A stretch of DNA of 64,000 nt from Zygnema cylindricum (taxonomy: Eukaryota > Streptophyta > Zygnematophyceae > Zygnematales > Zygnemataceae). Below, in pieces: positions 20,900 through 33,980 of the stretch. Location: assembly GCA_037447655.1 (NCBI GenBank), contig JBBHKE010000926.1:198655-262654 (forward strand), in the 5' to 3' direction. The position numbers were made by a program, and so were the translations under genes. Position 1 is the stretch's first letter. Every line of letters starts with the position of its first letter. The notes beneath the pieces are model-generated. The model saw nothing but the letters and a program-made list of their open reading frames with translations, made no database searches and was not told where the DNA came from.

Positions 20900-23800
20900 T
20901 TATTGTAAACCATAGAAGACTCCGGCGCCGATACCAACTACTCCCAGAAGTAAGGTGAGAATAACAACAATTGGGAGACTTCCTCCTCCCACCACTCGGC
21001 CGGTCTCCGCATCATAGCCAGCGAAGCGTTTCTTTGGGGCCGAGCATTGAGGGCAGTTGTAGTCCTCGGGCTACAAAAAAAAGAATGGAAAAAGAATAAA
21101 AACGATCAGTTTTTCCGAAGGTGTTAAGCCATTTCTAGAATCAGATCAAGAGCAATAGACCTTGCATTGGCAAAATGAGTACTACAATGAGGACTACAAT
21201 GAGGACTAAAACAACGATTACAAAGATGACTACAATTAGGACTTCCCTTATATGGACTAGGTTCCTACATTCATCACAATCTTATGGCCAAGTAGTTAGC
21301 AGAGAGTTTTCTGAACTGACCAGCGGGCATTTCCCCAGTTTTACCAATGAAGAGAACGAGAAAGAAACGAAAGAAATGCACTCTCGTAGCTTCTGATGGG
21401 ATGACAAATGGGATTTCAGGGACTGAATCACAATATAAGTGCTCAGTTCACAGTTTACATTTTTGCAAGAGCCTATATGAGTGAAGCCGACTAAAGCTTA
21501 TGGTCATATGACCTAACAACATATCTTTGTACAGAACAAAAAAAGTACAAACCCATGAAGTTCCCAAAAAAGAATTAACAAGCTTGTTAAACTAGTAAAA
21601 AGTTTTACTCTGCGCGCCAATCCACTTCAGAACCGAGAACATTTGAAATGAAAGAGAGAAAGAAAGAGAAGGTCAAAAAGATTACCTGATCCCCGAAAGG
21701 TTTGGAAAGAGTGTAGATATATCCACAGTCGAGACAGATGTGTGTTGCACGTTCCTGTGAACAAAAAAATAACGAGTTTTAATAAGGCATTGCATTAAGC
21801 GCCAATTTTCAAATGCATCTTTGAGAGGGCTTGTTGTATTGTTGTCAAAAAATTTATGGTGTTTACATCTTTTGCTAGTCTCCGTGAACTCAAAAAAATC
21901 GAATATCGAGTCACTAGCAAACTTGATCACATTTTCACATAATTTAAAAAACATATGATACAAAAACAGAAATACTGGACAACCACATATGAAGTACCGT
22001 GAGCGAGTTATATTTATCTCACCCACATACTACCAGAGATTCATAACGTCGCCCTGTAAAGTATGTAATATATTGTTACTGAATGTCATCCAAACTAACA
22101 TTTTACACAGACACATAAAAAGGAGACTACAAGCTATGTGCAGAAGTTACTGTATCCAAAAGTACTATGTCTATGTCCAAAACTGCAGTAATGAATACCC
22201 ATTCGAAAAATTCTAAGGCCATCGATCTCTTCAATTAAATACTGAAAACGACAATGAAACTTATTCAATATCTTTTGAGATACTGTTACATGGACATAAC
22301 AGATTCTCTGCAAGCAATCCACTTCTGTCAACATTAACACTACAAAAAAAAAATGTTTGCAAAGAAAGTAATTCGGTAACAATTGCTGCGCGTTGTACTT
22401 TCACACAGAAATTTCATCCAGAAAAGTACTATTCAAGTGATTCAAATCAGACAAAACTTCATACTTCTCATGCGTTCCACACACGTTGTAGGCTAAGATA
22501 GAGCTTGAATAGTAATAATCTTCCAGAAGAAATAATATTTCAGAAGATACTGAAATAACCCAAACTCACATCTAAAACCATTTTTCACAACCGGCCTACC
22601 TTCTGTGCCTCGGTCAATTTTCGACCAAAACGAGCTGGTGCCGGCCTCTTAGGAAGTCTCTTCACTGACACTTCTCCCCCTCTGCAAAACTCCCGGAACA
22701 CCGAAGGTTAGACAACTTCTTGAGTGTTTTAAACTGAGATGTATGTGACATAAGGAAGAAAAGATCTTCTGAATTTGTTTCATTTGCTTCTTGTTTTAAT
22801 AACCTCCTTATCCATCAAAATATTCTCACATTTTGGAAAAATGACAATCTTAAAATTGAGCGGTGAAATCACAAAAAGAACCCTGGACAATATTTGGTGT
22901 TGATTATCCAAAAAAGGAATATGCAATGGAAAATTGGTCGCAGCAGTGATCACTATTAGTTATACTAATGCATTTCGGTTCCACTAAGGCTTAATCGATG
23001 ACCGTGGAATACAAACGACTATGGCATCAACGAAACGACAACAGTATTTCTGCTTTCAAGAATGAAAAAAACTAACTACTGTGGTTGGTAAACTGGAACA
23101 TTCACAATCCCAAAATCTCACCGAACTATCACGAAGTCAACAGAGTCGGGCTTGGCGCGAATCGCAGTCCGTGTAAATCCGAGCTTTTCTGCTGGCCATA
23201 ACTCATCACCAAAGAAACTGCTGGTATACAATACTTGGTCGCCCACTTTAAGGCCGGCTTTAGCGCCATTACTACCCGGGGCTACACTCTGCAATTCACA
23301 TTCCCCTCTCATTGGTCAGCACCGAGCTTCCAAATATTGCCCAAGATAAGATGACTACACCAGGTTTCACTAATTAGAGTTAACATTTTTTTTAAGTAAC
23401 ACATTTTCTTGTCAAGCAACATATTTTACTTCATGCACAGTTGACCGATAATTGCGCGGTTTGGATTAGAGGTTAGCTCTCTCATTCTGATGGGTAGTCT
23501 CCATGCAAAAATCAGAAAGGTGTGCATACAGAAAAGTTGTTCCGTGTCGCGAAAAAGACATTAATGCCAATTGCATTATCTAGCCTACGATTAAAATGAT
23601 ATGATAGAAAAGGTGAAACAAACTAGAATTAATCGTTTTAACGCCAACAAAGATTAACCTGTAAGAAATGACTTTATCTCAAAATTGGACCAACTTATAC
23701 TTCATTCACCACGTTGTAAGTATCACAAAAAGCCCTAAAAAACCCTAAAATTCTTCACATCATAAGGTGGAGTTTCACTGTTTGCAAATGAGACAATCCC

Positions 23801-26800
23801 ACACTAATACAAAATTAGCCTGCTTGAAACACAGTTTTTCCGTAAAACAAAAGTCCACAGCACATCATATATATATAGGAAATTTACCATGATTTGGTTT
23901 CAAAACTACCGTATGGTATAATTGAGATGAACTTTTTTAATTATTGTTTTGTGAGAAAAGTTCAAAAGATCAAAAGTTGTACATCCATTTGCAGTACAAC
24001 GACAAAATGATTTCCACCTATAGAAGGCTCTGAACTTGTTCTTTCTGGAAATACTATTAAGGGAAGTTCAAATGGAAACACATGCAAACATTATATTTTG
24101 GTGCAGACGATATTGAACGGGGAGGGAGAGTGGAGAGGGAGAGGGGAGGGAGGGAGAGAGGGAGATTTATTTAATTTACTTTTTTTTTTTTTTTTATTTT
24201 ATTTAATATTTTATTTATTTATTTAATTTATTTTTATTTCGATCAAACGATATTTACCATTTTATTTTATGATGATGAATGCATTTTATACATGATTATT
24301 TTTCTATTTTATTTATTTATTATTGATGAGATTTGAATATTATTTACATGATGAAGAGGAGAGGAGGAGAGGGAGGAGAGGGAGAGGGAGGGAGGAGGGA
24401 GGGAGGAGAGGGAGGGAGAGGGAGGGGGAGAGACATAGGGAGGAAAGAAGTGGACTGGACATGAAGAATGATAAAAGGAAAGGAATGGAATTGGAAGGAA
24501 GATAATGAAAGACAGCAGATAAAAATTGAGGTGCTAGAGATTTTCCCCTCCTTCCAATCATTAGTATCTCTCAATGAAATGAAAAATAATCCCAATATAC
24601 AGTCTTAACACCTAGTTTCCATCAGAGAATTTGTCAAAACAAAAATAGCGACTCACAAAACCTCATAAAGAACTGGGTCATTTTTTGGGTCACTTATTTT
24701 AGAACTGTTAAAAACAAATCTGTAATCGAACTCTAGAGAACAACCAATATTGACCAAAAGAGGGCATGTAAAATGGAACACTAACTATCTTCTCATACTA
24801 TCAACAGAAAGACTCCCGACTATTAGGTTACCAGTTTGAAGGACAGAAAAAGAAAAAATGCTCATGAAACTCTTGTCCAACATCTCAAAGTTCACAAAAT
24901 ATTAAACTATTAATCCAATGTTCTTCTATTGAAACTCAACTAGAAATCTTTCGCCCATCCTACTGGTGGAATTGACAACAAAAATTCCATGAATTAATGA
25001 CATGATTTGTGATAAATTTAGTGCCAAATAACAAAAAGTAGTGTTACTGTCTCACGCATTCATTTAATCTAGTTGAAGATATGAAAACAGCTCCCTCTTC
25101 ATAAAGATTTTCCTACATTCACATTCCTGCCATCATTTTTATTATTACATTCAAATTCTAGTCATAAACCTTTGTTTACATTCACATTTGAGCCGGTTAA
25201 TGTGCAAAGAACGCAATTAGAACAGGAGAATACAGACAAAAAGAGAAGTAGAGAGAATAAGACAGAATAATAAAAAATAACAGAGAATAACAGAGAATAA
25301 GAGAGATGAAGAAAGAATAAGAAAGAATAAGAAGAAGAAAAGAGAATAAGGGACGTACTGCAATGAGGATAGGACCACTGCCCTTCTGTTCCAGCTCAAT
25401 CCCCAGGGGCTTATCCACCTCCACCTCAATTTCCTTCACTGCACCGGCAGATCTCGCCGCCACCTGGACCCCACATCACATCTCTCACTGTTTAGCACTT
25501 GGTGCACACTACACTGCCCATCGCAATCAGTGTGAAGGAATTACACGTGTAAATGCAAAATATTAGAATGTATCATGCGTCACCGCTAATCGTTCTTAGT
25601 GTTAAAAGTCTTTTCGCCACTTAAAACATCTCTTCTTCGTGCACACTCGTTGGATTGTCTATCCGATGGTTGCTATTGGAAGGCAAGATTATTACCTTCC
25701 AATTGGCGGTTTCCGACTGACAATCCGACAAGTGTGCATGGGAAAAAGATGTTTGAAGTGGCAAAAAACTATAGCACCAATAACGATTCGCGGTGTAGTT
25801 TAGAGTAGGGAGACGTGGGGGGTTGTAGTCCACTCCCTTAAACAGTGTGATTAAGACTTGTATGGATTTCAGCCAAAAAATTCACGACCGAATTAGCATT
25901 CTTAACAATAATAGAGACTGAGAGTGTACTTACTGTTGTTGATTAATTTACAGTCGTACACTATTGTAAAGAAAATAATTAAAAAGAAGAAATGCAGAAG
26001 CCAGTAATCAGACGTGAAAATTAATAGTTTCTGAAAAGAATCAGTTGCCAAAAATGTTTCCTTAGCAAAATCTGAAAGACGGAACCGATTTACATGTGGA
26101 AATACAATGCTTTAAACTTTGATTCATCCAAGGCACATTTACAGCCCTCCAATGTTTGTCCATTGTGAAACTCTCCTAAGATATGCGATCTTCTTTCCCA
26201 GGTACTCAAAAGTAAATTTGCCATTGTGTTTTTCCATCTCAAACACCATATAAATTAACTCATAAAAGTCAGTCAGACAATGCACATACAACAATGAACA
26301 AAGTAAACCAGACAGTGTCAGAAATAATTATACCACAAGAAAGTCATCACATCACGAAAAAAAAAATCTTTGCCTCTCCAAATTTACAACTGTTGCCGCC
26401 CCTAGCATACATTGTCAGAATGATGTCACATCATTACATCATTGTATACATCAATGAAAACAATGTATACTCTTGTACAGCTGTGCTAATAATGGGCCTT
26501 CGAGTCAAAAGAAACTGGTTATTCATGAGAATAGTCTTCCCCTGAACAATCCACCTTGACGGCGGCAAAAGCTTTTTATTCCTCCAATTAACAGACATAA
26601 ATAAATTATTAAGAAGGCCAATTAAATAACTAATTAATTAAGTAACTCGGGAACTGAAGACTCTCACCTTGAACTGATGTTTCCTTAGGCGTGGAAGGAT
26701 TGGGGAGAATGCAAGTCTCGTGGAGCCGATTAACCCATTCTGTGGGGGGAGAGGGAAGGGAGAATCGCAGAGAGGAAGAAGGACAATGGGGTGAGAAGGG

Positions 26801-27471
26801 AAGGGAAGGTAAGGGAAGAAAGGGAGGAGAAGTGAAGTGGGAGGACGAGTTGGGGAGAGGAAAGAGCAGCAAGAGGGTGGGAAAGAAGAGAGGGTAAAGG
26901 GCGCAAGTTAAGATCCTGGAGGCTGGATAATGGTAGTGCTTCCAATACTGACATCTCTTTCATTACCTCCTCTTTTATTATTTTTTATTTTTTCTCCTCC
27001 TCTTTTTCCTCCTCCTTTTCTTTCATCTCCTTTCATTATCTCTTTCATTTTTATATTTCTTTTCTCTTTCTCTTTCCTTCTCTTCTTTCCTCCTCTCCTT
27101 TTCTCCTTCCTTTTTTTTTAATATACAAAAGAAGCATACGGAGTCTCCCAAAAAAAGAACATAATACATTATATGGAATCGGAAAGACATTTCACAAAAT
27201 GCACAGAAACCACAAGACTGTCAAAAACCATAAAAACTGTCGAAACCACGAAACTGTCGAATAAGAAGGCAAAAAAACCTGTAGCAATAACATCAGACAT
27301 TCTAAGAAAGTAATCTTCAAGAGAATGTACCTTATTGACTGATGGTCCTGACGATAAAACTCGTAAACCACTGACGGCCGGCAGTTGAGCACTCTGTTGC
27401 TGCGACGGAGTAGACGTCGACAGGGAACTGACAATACGACTTCCACAGGAAGCTGTCGCAACAGCAGCCAT
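20900..27471 (-). CDS. ENH1: ENH1-type PDZ-rubredoxin membrane protein, chloroplast-targeted
   Basis: Seven minus-strand exons: 27331-27471, 26668-26739, 25359-25463, 23122-23288, 22600-22681, 21686-21754, 20900-21070; total 807 nt, 268 residues, close to my recollection of about 271 for Arabidopsis ENH1. The start at 27471 has a good context (accATGGC). Residues 1-75 are Ser/Ala/Arg-rich like a plastid transit peptide. A PDZ-like domain spans roughly residues 82-165 (KAGLKVGDQVLYTSSFFGDE is diagnostic). The rubredoxin iron site is CLDCGY (Cys 196 and 199) and CPQC (Cys 218 and 221). A hydrophobic anchor covers about 245-267 and the protein ends YGLQ. Family knowledge: ENH1 was described as an enhancer of sos3 salt sensitivity and is placed in plastids; the electron-transfer partner is not known to me. 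All introns are GT-AG. MITEs sit in intron 2 and about 180 bp upstream of the ATG. Confidence 0.95.
24118..24445. repeat. GA-rich and AT-rich simple repeats in ENH1 intron 3
   Basis: GGGAGA runs occur at 24118-24168 and 24355-24440, separated by a TTTATTTA-type tract. Small Arg/Glu- or Pro/Ser-rich frames across them are artefacts. Confidence 0.85.
25243..25345. repeat. AGAGAATA microsatellite next to an ENH1 donor
   Basis: Imperfect 8-mers lie in intron 3 immediately downstream (minus strand) of the exon 3 donor. Confidence 0.75.
25581..25795. mobile_element. TA-type MITE, ENH1 intron 2
   Basis: 215 bp. Left end CACCGCTAATCG, right end CGATTCGCGGTG followed by TA; the left TA has decayed to GT. 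The internal CGCCACTTAAAACATC and its inverse match the copies at 3845 and 48436. Confidence 0.85.
26740..27121. repeat. Purine-rich then pyrimidine-rich low-complexity tracts, ENH1 intron 1
   Basis: 26740-26895 is almost pure purine on the plus strand, so on the transcribed strand it forms a very long pyrimidine tract before the exon 2 acceptor. 26960-27120 is the reverse, T/C-rich on the plus strand. Confidence 0.75.
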
Positions 27472-27649
27472 GGTCGCTTGCAAAATATATTCTCAGACAA
27501 GGTTATCAAAAAGGTTCCACTGAATCCTTCTCTCTACTAAAACTTTTGTAGCTGATTCTTACAAGGGTGCACTGCTGGAGACTGTAGCAGCGTCCTGTAA
27601 ATTGCGTTTCGCCGGTGTTTATTTCCTTGTATGTATACTTTGACAACTA

Positions 27650-27866
27650 CACCGTGAATCGTTATTAGTGTTAATGTTTTTTTCGTCTCTTTAAACATCT
27701 TTTCTCCGTACACGGCTGTCGGTTTCTCGATCTGACGGTTGCGATTTAAACGTAAGATTCTCAGCTTCCGATTGACAGTCTCAAATTGAAAATCGGACAA
27801 GAGTGCACGGAGAAAAGATGTTTTAAGTGGCGAACAAATTGTTAACACTAATAGCGATACACGGTG
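27650..27866. mobile_element. TA-type MITE just upstream of the ENH1 start codon
   Basis: 217 bp between TA at 27648-27649 and 27867-27868, with ends CACCGTGAATCG and CGATACACGGTG. Its nearer edge is 179 bp before the ATG, so it lies in the 5' UTR or promoter. Confidence 0.88.
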
Positions 27867-28169
27867 TATGTGAACTTCACTTACATTTCAGTTCGTCTTT
27901 TCTTCACTGTTTCACTGTGGGATGAATGAAAGGAACACAGACTGCGTGGCTGCCGCGTGGTACACAAAAACGTGCGGCCGACCGTGCGCTTCAAAGAAAC
28001 TGTACTACGTACTGTACCGTACTGTAGAGTACCAGAATCTAGTGCGATTTCACGTGCGAGCGCGATTCTATTAAATCATTATTTGTACCTTTTTATTTAT
28101 AAAAGTACAATTTTGCACGGTCAGACGTTGTCCGTACTCCACACTATTTAAAAATGACCTATATTATAA

Positions 28170-28303
28170 TTTTTTACGCTAATTAAACCTCACCTAAATT
28201 AGAATAATGAAAAAATTAGAATCGATTACTCTATTTGATGTGATTGACCCGAAATTTCGAGCGACTGAATTAGAGTAATTTACTCTAATTACGATTCGCG
28301 GTG
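28170..28303. mobile_element. Short TA-flanked MITE, subfamily B, inverted copy
   Basis: The right end reads ATTACGATTCGCGGTG, then TA; it is the reverse complement of 14766-14896 over most of its length. Confidence 0.7.
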
Positions 28304-28430
28304 TAGTGATAGAATATTGCACTGATAGAAGTAGCCTTGTAAAATAACAAGTCCGATAGAAGTGGCCTTGTAAAATAACAAGTAAAAGCACAGATATCGA
28401 CACTGTGAACGCTCTTATAATTTCAAAAGA

Positions 28431-29490
28431 TTAGTGTAACGGTGAAGTTCCATTAGGACACTGTAATTGTACGGCCAACATTACAGCATGGTACAATTTG
28501 AACGAAGTTCTATTGCGCAGTCTGTAATCTACGTGTTAGCAAAATAGTGATGCCACGTAACTATAGATTTGATATTGCAATCGTCAATAATTTTCACACC
28601 GACCAAAAATCTTCATTTGCGTACCACGTACGTGCGCACCACGTCATCGTACAACACAACTTTTGTACTCTTTGCAGACGCCTTGTCAGATACCACTTCC
28701 TTTTTTTAGGGTTCGTGATTTTACGCGTGACGAATGAGCGCTTCTAGAAATAGTGTGAGGAATGGGCGGTTACAAAAATAGTGACAAAAGTGCGTTACGA
28801 GATTTCGTTTGTATTTTCCATAGTTCAAAAGTAGGTGACCGTACGCCCATACAATATGCCTATTGTATGCAAAACATTGTATTGGCCGCAAAATGAAATA
28901 AAATAGTAACAGGGTTGAGTTGCACATGGATCGATAGAGAATTAAACGTTATGTCTAAATTTGAAAAAAAAAATCGGACAAAAAAATCTTTTTCTCTGAG
29001 TTTTGAGCGACTTTTTATTTAAACCGTCAGATTTGGACGATCTGACGGTCGTTGATGAACGTAACGATCTAAGAAGATCACATGGAAAGCCCGTAACACA
29101 ACTTACGCTAAAGGCGGCCAACACAAGGCCTACCAAAAAACGCCTACTTTTGAACTATGGTATTTTATGTTGGATTTTTGAATGCGTATATCGTGTGCAA
29201 ATTTTTTCGATTTCCGTTGGTTGCCATCTTGACACGTATGCTCATTATCCAACGTGTCCCGGCTCAAATTTTTCTGTAAATGGTCGATTACAAAAACTTT
29301 CGAAGCGAATGCTTCTCGAAAGAACATCCAACGGCCATTGTAAACTCCAACTTTTGGAGAATGTTGGCGAGATTCTCTATAATGTTGTTTTTCGGATAAA
29401 AACAAAATAAAAGGTACGTCGTAGTACGGAGAGGTCCGAATTTCTGTAAACAACCTCACTTTTCGTATGGAACTTCACCCTAAGATAACT
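28431..29490. mobile_element. Candidate TIR element with GGTGAAGTTCC ends
   Basis: GGTGAAGTTCCAT at 28440 is inverted as ATGGAACTTCACC at 29465. Fragments of its right part occur at 16850-17030 and 19439-19503. Inside is a perfect 10-bp stem (ACCGTCAGAT / ATCTGACGGT, 29023-29049). The 135-codon frame inside shows no known domain. Confidence 0.5.
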
Positions 29491-29675
29491 ACAAAGCATT
29501 AATTAATTTCTTTGGCCAATGGGAACAGTTACCACTGTACCTTTCAATCTAATGGACAATCAATTATAGTTTGGAAACAAAAAAGGCATTTTCAAACTGA
29601 ACAGAGCCTCCAATGGACTTTCTTGTTTATAAGAAACATTACTATTAATCAAATGTACATTACTGTAGCTTGAGA

Positions 29676-31328
29676 AATTTAAAGGTACGGCCCCATTCGG
29701 CTAAGTAGGGGTAATTTTTTTGTCGTTTTCCTTCAAAACTTAGCGTCGTACTGCTAAAGTTGCTAAAGTTGCAACTGGACGAAGAAATAGAAAAATTGTA
29801 GAGTACAATTTCCGTCATCCTCAAACTAAAGATGTACGAAAATTTGTCGTCTTGTGTTTTTTCGACCCACTATCACGTCATCTTCAAACTTATCTTAAAA
29901 CACATCTGCCATGTGTTTTAAATAAAGTAAAGTCGCTTTCATAAATAGAAAAATATATTCTCACACGTGAAAAGTTTTCATAAGTTTTTGACGACGAAAA
30001 AAAAGTACAGAGTTGTTTGTTTTTGTTCGCTTGCAACTTGTTTTTTTTGTAGGGGTATCAATGCTGCAGTGCCATTTCACGAAAAGGTGAAAAATCCATG
30101 AAGGCGCTATTGTAGCTGCGCCTCTCTTACCTTGCTCACCTTGCCTCTCTTTCACTCCAACCTTCACTACTTCGCGACACCAATGGAGGGAGGCATACTG
30201 TTGAGGGAGGCCGCACATGCACGAACCAAGTCACGTTGGGAAGAATCAAACAAGCGCGCCCAAAAATAAAAAAATGTTTTTTTTTTTGCAAGTGCCTCAA
30301 GAAGCATACGTGCATTCATGGCGACCGAAAGGAGAGGCAAATGCAAAAGCATATTGTTCAACCATGGCTAGAAGGTTGTACGTCTACTATGTCACGCAAA
30401 GACATGCGACATGCCAAAACTTTCATAAAATACAATGTGTCTTGCGACGCTCCAAAAGGTTTCGAAAAATATGGCGTCGCAAAAAAAACGTATACGTGGA
30501 GAATACCATAGATATTCGGACATTTTGGTTTCGTAACTCATACACTCATGTTGTTTCAACTACGAATCTACAACGATGTATTGTTGTCTTTTATATTAGT
30601 AGCCTTTTTTACAATATCCGATACGTTTTTTTTTAAATACAGGTATTCTATATATATCGTATATGTACTCTATACATACTCTTTCCTATTCCGTATGTAT
30701 CGCCCCGATATATTGTATATAATCGCAAACGATGTTTATTTATACTGGTACCATTGACAATAGAATACCCGTTAGAGATGTAACGGTTTCTTAATTTATC
30801 CACCTATAAAATTTACCGATTTCCGACCCTATAGTTTCAACTATATCGAACGGCTTTGGTAATGGAACTAGGGGTGCATCCCCATGTGCAATTGTAAAGG
30901 CTTTTTTTGTCGTTTTCCTCATAACCTTATCGCCGCACTGATAAAATCTACGCCTTTACGAAAAAAGTGAAAAAAATGAATTATAATTTGCATCATCTTC
31001 AAATTTAGGGCGTGACCCCATGTAGTCGTGACCTTCCCAACTTACATTGTATTATAGCGAAGATTCTTGTTACGTGTTTTTTAAATGTCTAAATGCGCAA
31101 AAACGAAATTGTGTCGATGTCTATGATGATTTTATACGTCGAAAATGCATGTGACGGTTGTGAACGTCTACGATTTAGGTTGTCGCACCGTATTTTTTGA
31201 AACTCCTTGTGACGTCATATGTCTTTGCGTGACATGGTAGACATACAGCCTTCCAACCCCGTGTTGTTGATGGTTAAAGATGGCGACTTTGCCTTTGCCT
31301 CGCCTGTCCGGTCGCGGTGAAATGACAT
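29676..31328. repeat. Nested fragments of the AGGGTACGT family
   Basis: Left-end-like sequences at 29676 and 30869 (TGTCGTTTTCCT motif in both), a body segment with GGTTGTACGTCTAC and ATGTCACGCAAAGACATGCG (30373-30410) shared with 31200-31320 and 47820-47930 in inverse orientation, and a palindrome at 29895-29921. No complete element could be delimited. Confidence 0.5.
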
Positions 31329-32105
31329 AGGGTATGTGCCCACGTAGTTGGTACTTTGAAGAAGTACTTTGGAATTTACTGTAGATTCTCCGTAATACTT
31401 TTCATATCGTTCCAATGTGCGAAAATGAAGTCGTAATTTTGAAAATTGATTGTTGTAAACTTGGGTACAACCCGTGACGATTGAGGACGATTACAAAAAT
31501 GTTGACGATTGGTGAGGTCTACAAAAATAGTGACGGTTGTAGACGTATAGTCTTTCGTTTCATTGTAAATATTTAGGGGTTTTTGTCATCGTGACATTTT
31601 TAAAAGCTCTTTCCTTTCATACTAGTAATGTTGTGTTTCATTCAAAAACTTTTGAGGTAATATCGATGATGTGAGTGGGAGAGGGAGAGGCAACGATTAC
31701 AAAAACTTATAGAAAAGACCTATGAATGAAAGTGGATGATTGAGACCCTGCATATTTGTTTTCGAGTGTTCTCTTTCGTGCTAAAAATTTCCCACTCGTG
31801 TGGTGCTTGTGTATAATGTAATTCAGTTGTTGTCCCATACATACTTTAAACGAAACCACCTAGCAAGATGATTTTAAATAAAGTTTTTTGATGAGATGGA
31901 TTCGAGTGTCCGTTGGTCCAAAAGAGGAAAATGCTAAAATAAGTGTATAAAACTACAAAAGAGTACATTTGATGTATCAAGATGACGTTCACTATACTTT
32001 GGAAAATGGTTTTTTTTGTACGACAAACGGTTTTTGCGTCGGGGACTGAAATTTAAAGGAAAATGACAGAAAAGAAACAATATTTCAACACATGGGCACA
32101 TACTC
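31329..32105. mobile_element. AGGGTACGT-family element, copy b (~777 bp)
   Basis: Left AGGGTATGTGCCCACGT; the right end, read inversely, is TGAGTATGTGCCCATGT. It is comparable in length to the copy at 47617. It is non-coding. Confidence 0.55.
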
Positions 32106-32379
32106 ATAGAATTCTTGAGACCACTACAAAAAAAACAAACTTTTTGGATGGAAACAGGCGGAAACTATTTCATAGATCTAGACTGCTTACAGTTCAACCA
32201 TTTTTCTTCCATTTTGGATTTATAAGTGACAGACAACAAACGCGATTTGATTGCGGTCTTAAAAGCTTTCCAATCAGCATTATTAGGAATTAGGATAGAT
32301 CTTCTCTGAGTGTAATACCAAATCTGAGCATCACCTTTTAGACAGTTAACATCAAAAGAAGTGTAATCATCACGATCAA

Positions 32380-33980
32380 AATTCCTAGATTTCTAAATAA
32401 TACCTCATATGAAAAATCGAAGCATCCAACTCATCAATCTTATTACCATCAAATGATGGTGCTTCACTAGTAGAAAATTTCAAATCTTTTATCTTCTTAG
32501 GTCTATCGTGATCATTTTCCTTAAAAATCACATTCCTCTTGCTATTGTCACTGTTTTGGTCATTAACATCATTTGTGGAGTGAACTAGATTAATTAGTTT
32601 ATCCAATTTCTGATTTGAAACATTCTGATTTTCCTTGACAACTTTCTATTAATTGCTCATTTCAAAAATTGTTTCATCTACAACAACAACATGACTATTA
32701 AATCTTTTAATCATTTTCACACTGCGTTTTTTCTATACATTGAAGGCATTCTCCATTTTACGTTTCCATGCAGAATTTGCAATTATCACAGTATGAAATG
32801 AAGCAAAAGGAAAGATATAATATAATTTCCAAACAAAAATTGTTGCGGATTTGAATTCCTCGGATTGCTCCAATCCAATACTTATTCTCCTTAGCAAATC
32901 CTTTAAACATGATCAAAATCTGAGAAATCAATAAGACATTGAAAGTAAGTCAGTACAAATTCAATTTTTCAATTTCCTAAACATTGATGCAGAAAAGGTA
33001 AGAATTTCCCCAAAAAAATTTGCAACTGTAAAATTGAAAGATCTCAAAGGTAAGATTCAACCATAAATTTTGCAATAGCAAAATTGAAAAGCTATGAAAT
33101 ATAACAATTCAAGGTTTGAAAAGTTTTAAGTCATTTCTAGACTCCTTTGTTCTTGAAGAAGTAAAGTACTCCACTTTTTTTCTCCTCCATTAGCAAATTT
33201 CCCATTTCCCACTACATCATGATCTTGTACTCTATAATCTTCACATCTTCACCGTTCATAACTTCAAGCCCTCCCTCTACACATGATTCATCGTTAGGAG
33301 AAGGCAAATTTGTTTGGCCTCTAGGTAATTGGAGTCAACTTCAGCGGTGGCTACATTGCCCACCCCGCTTGAGTCCTTAGAACCTAAACAGGCCCCACAT
33401 CTAACCAGCGGCCGCTGGCAATGTGGTTACTTAGTTTCTCTCCAATCCCCTACCAATTCACATTGTGGTTCCACTAACACAGGTCAGAGTTCCCTCACCG
33501 GTCACGGCAGTCGTTTTTCGAGTGAGCAAGCTTCTCTCGGTTTCTAGCCAAAGCTTTGATACCATATGTAACAAGATCTACCTCATAGAAAATCCTAGTA
33601 TTTCAACCAATTTCAACCACACATTCCACAAATTGGAGAATACACATCCACATTGGAAAGCACTCACATAAGGATCAACTTTAAATTAAAGAAGCTTTTG
33701 TCCACATAACATTAGCTTGGTCTCTTGCCCTCGTGGCTCAAAAACCTTCTTTTAAAGTGTTTTCACTATCCGCCACTCTTAATAATTCAATCTGTTAACT
33801 ACTAAAATAATATTTAGTTAATAAGAGATTTGAGTGCAAAAATGCCAGTGCTCCAATTTAGTTTTAATCGTTTAGGAACAAAATCAGTCAGAATTTCCAA
33901 AAACTTTTCCAAAGGAAAAGATGTTTACTCTTCGTAGACTTGCCTATTTATCCATCATCACCTTGGACTAGCCAGGTCAG
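32380..33980 (-). mobile_element. Truncated LTR retrotransposon remnant
   Basis: On the minus strand a putative LTR end TTGTTACA is followed by TGGTATCAAAGCTTTGGC, a primer-binding-site-like sequence (plus 33547-33564) one base different from the TGGTATCAGAGC common in plant LTR elements. Further in, a short frame (32606-32385) has SEAPSFDGNKIDELDASI, reminiscent of gag proteins. No reverse transcriptase or second LTR was found; the outer LTR edge is unclear. Confidence 0.5.

Noticed and set aside
29003-29410. 135-codon frame
   Set aside because: Part of it is a dispersed repeat also present at 16850-17030; no domain seen.
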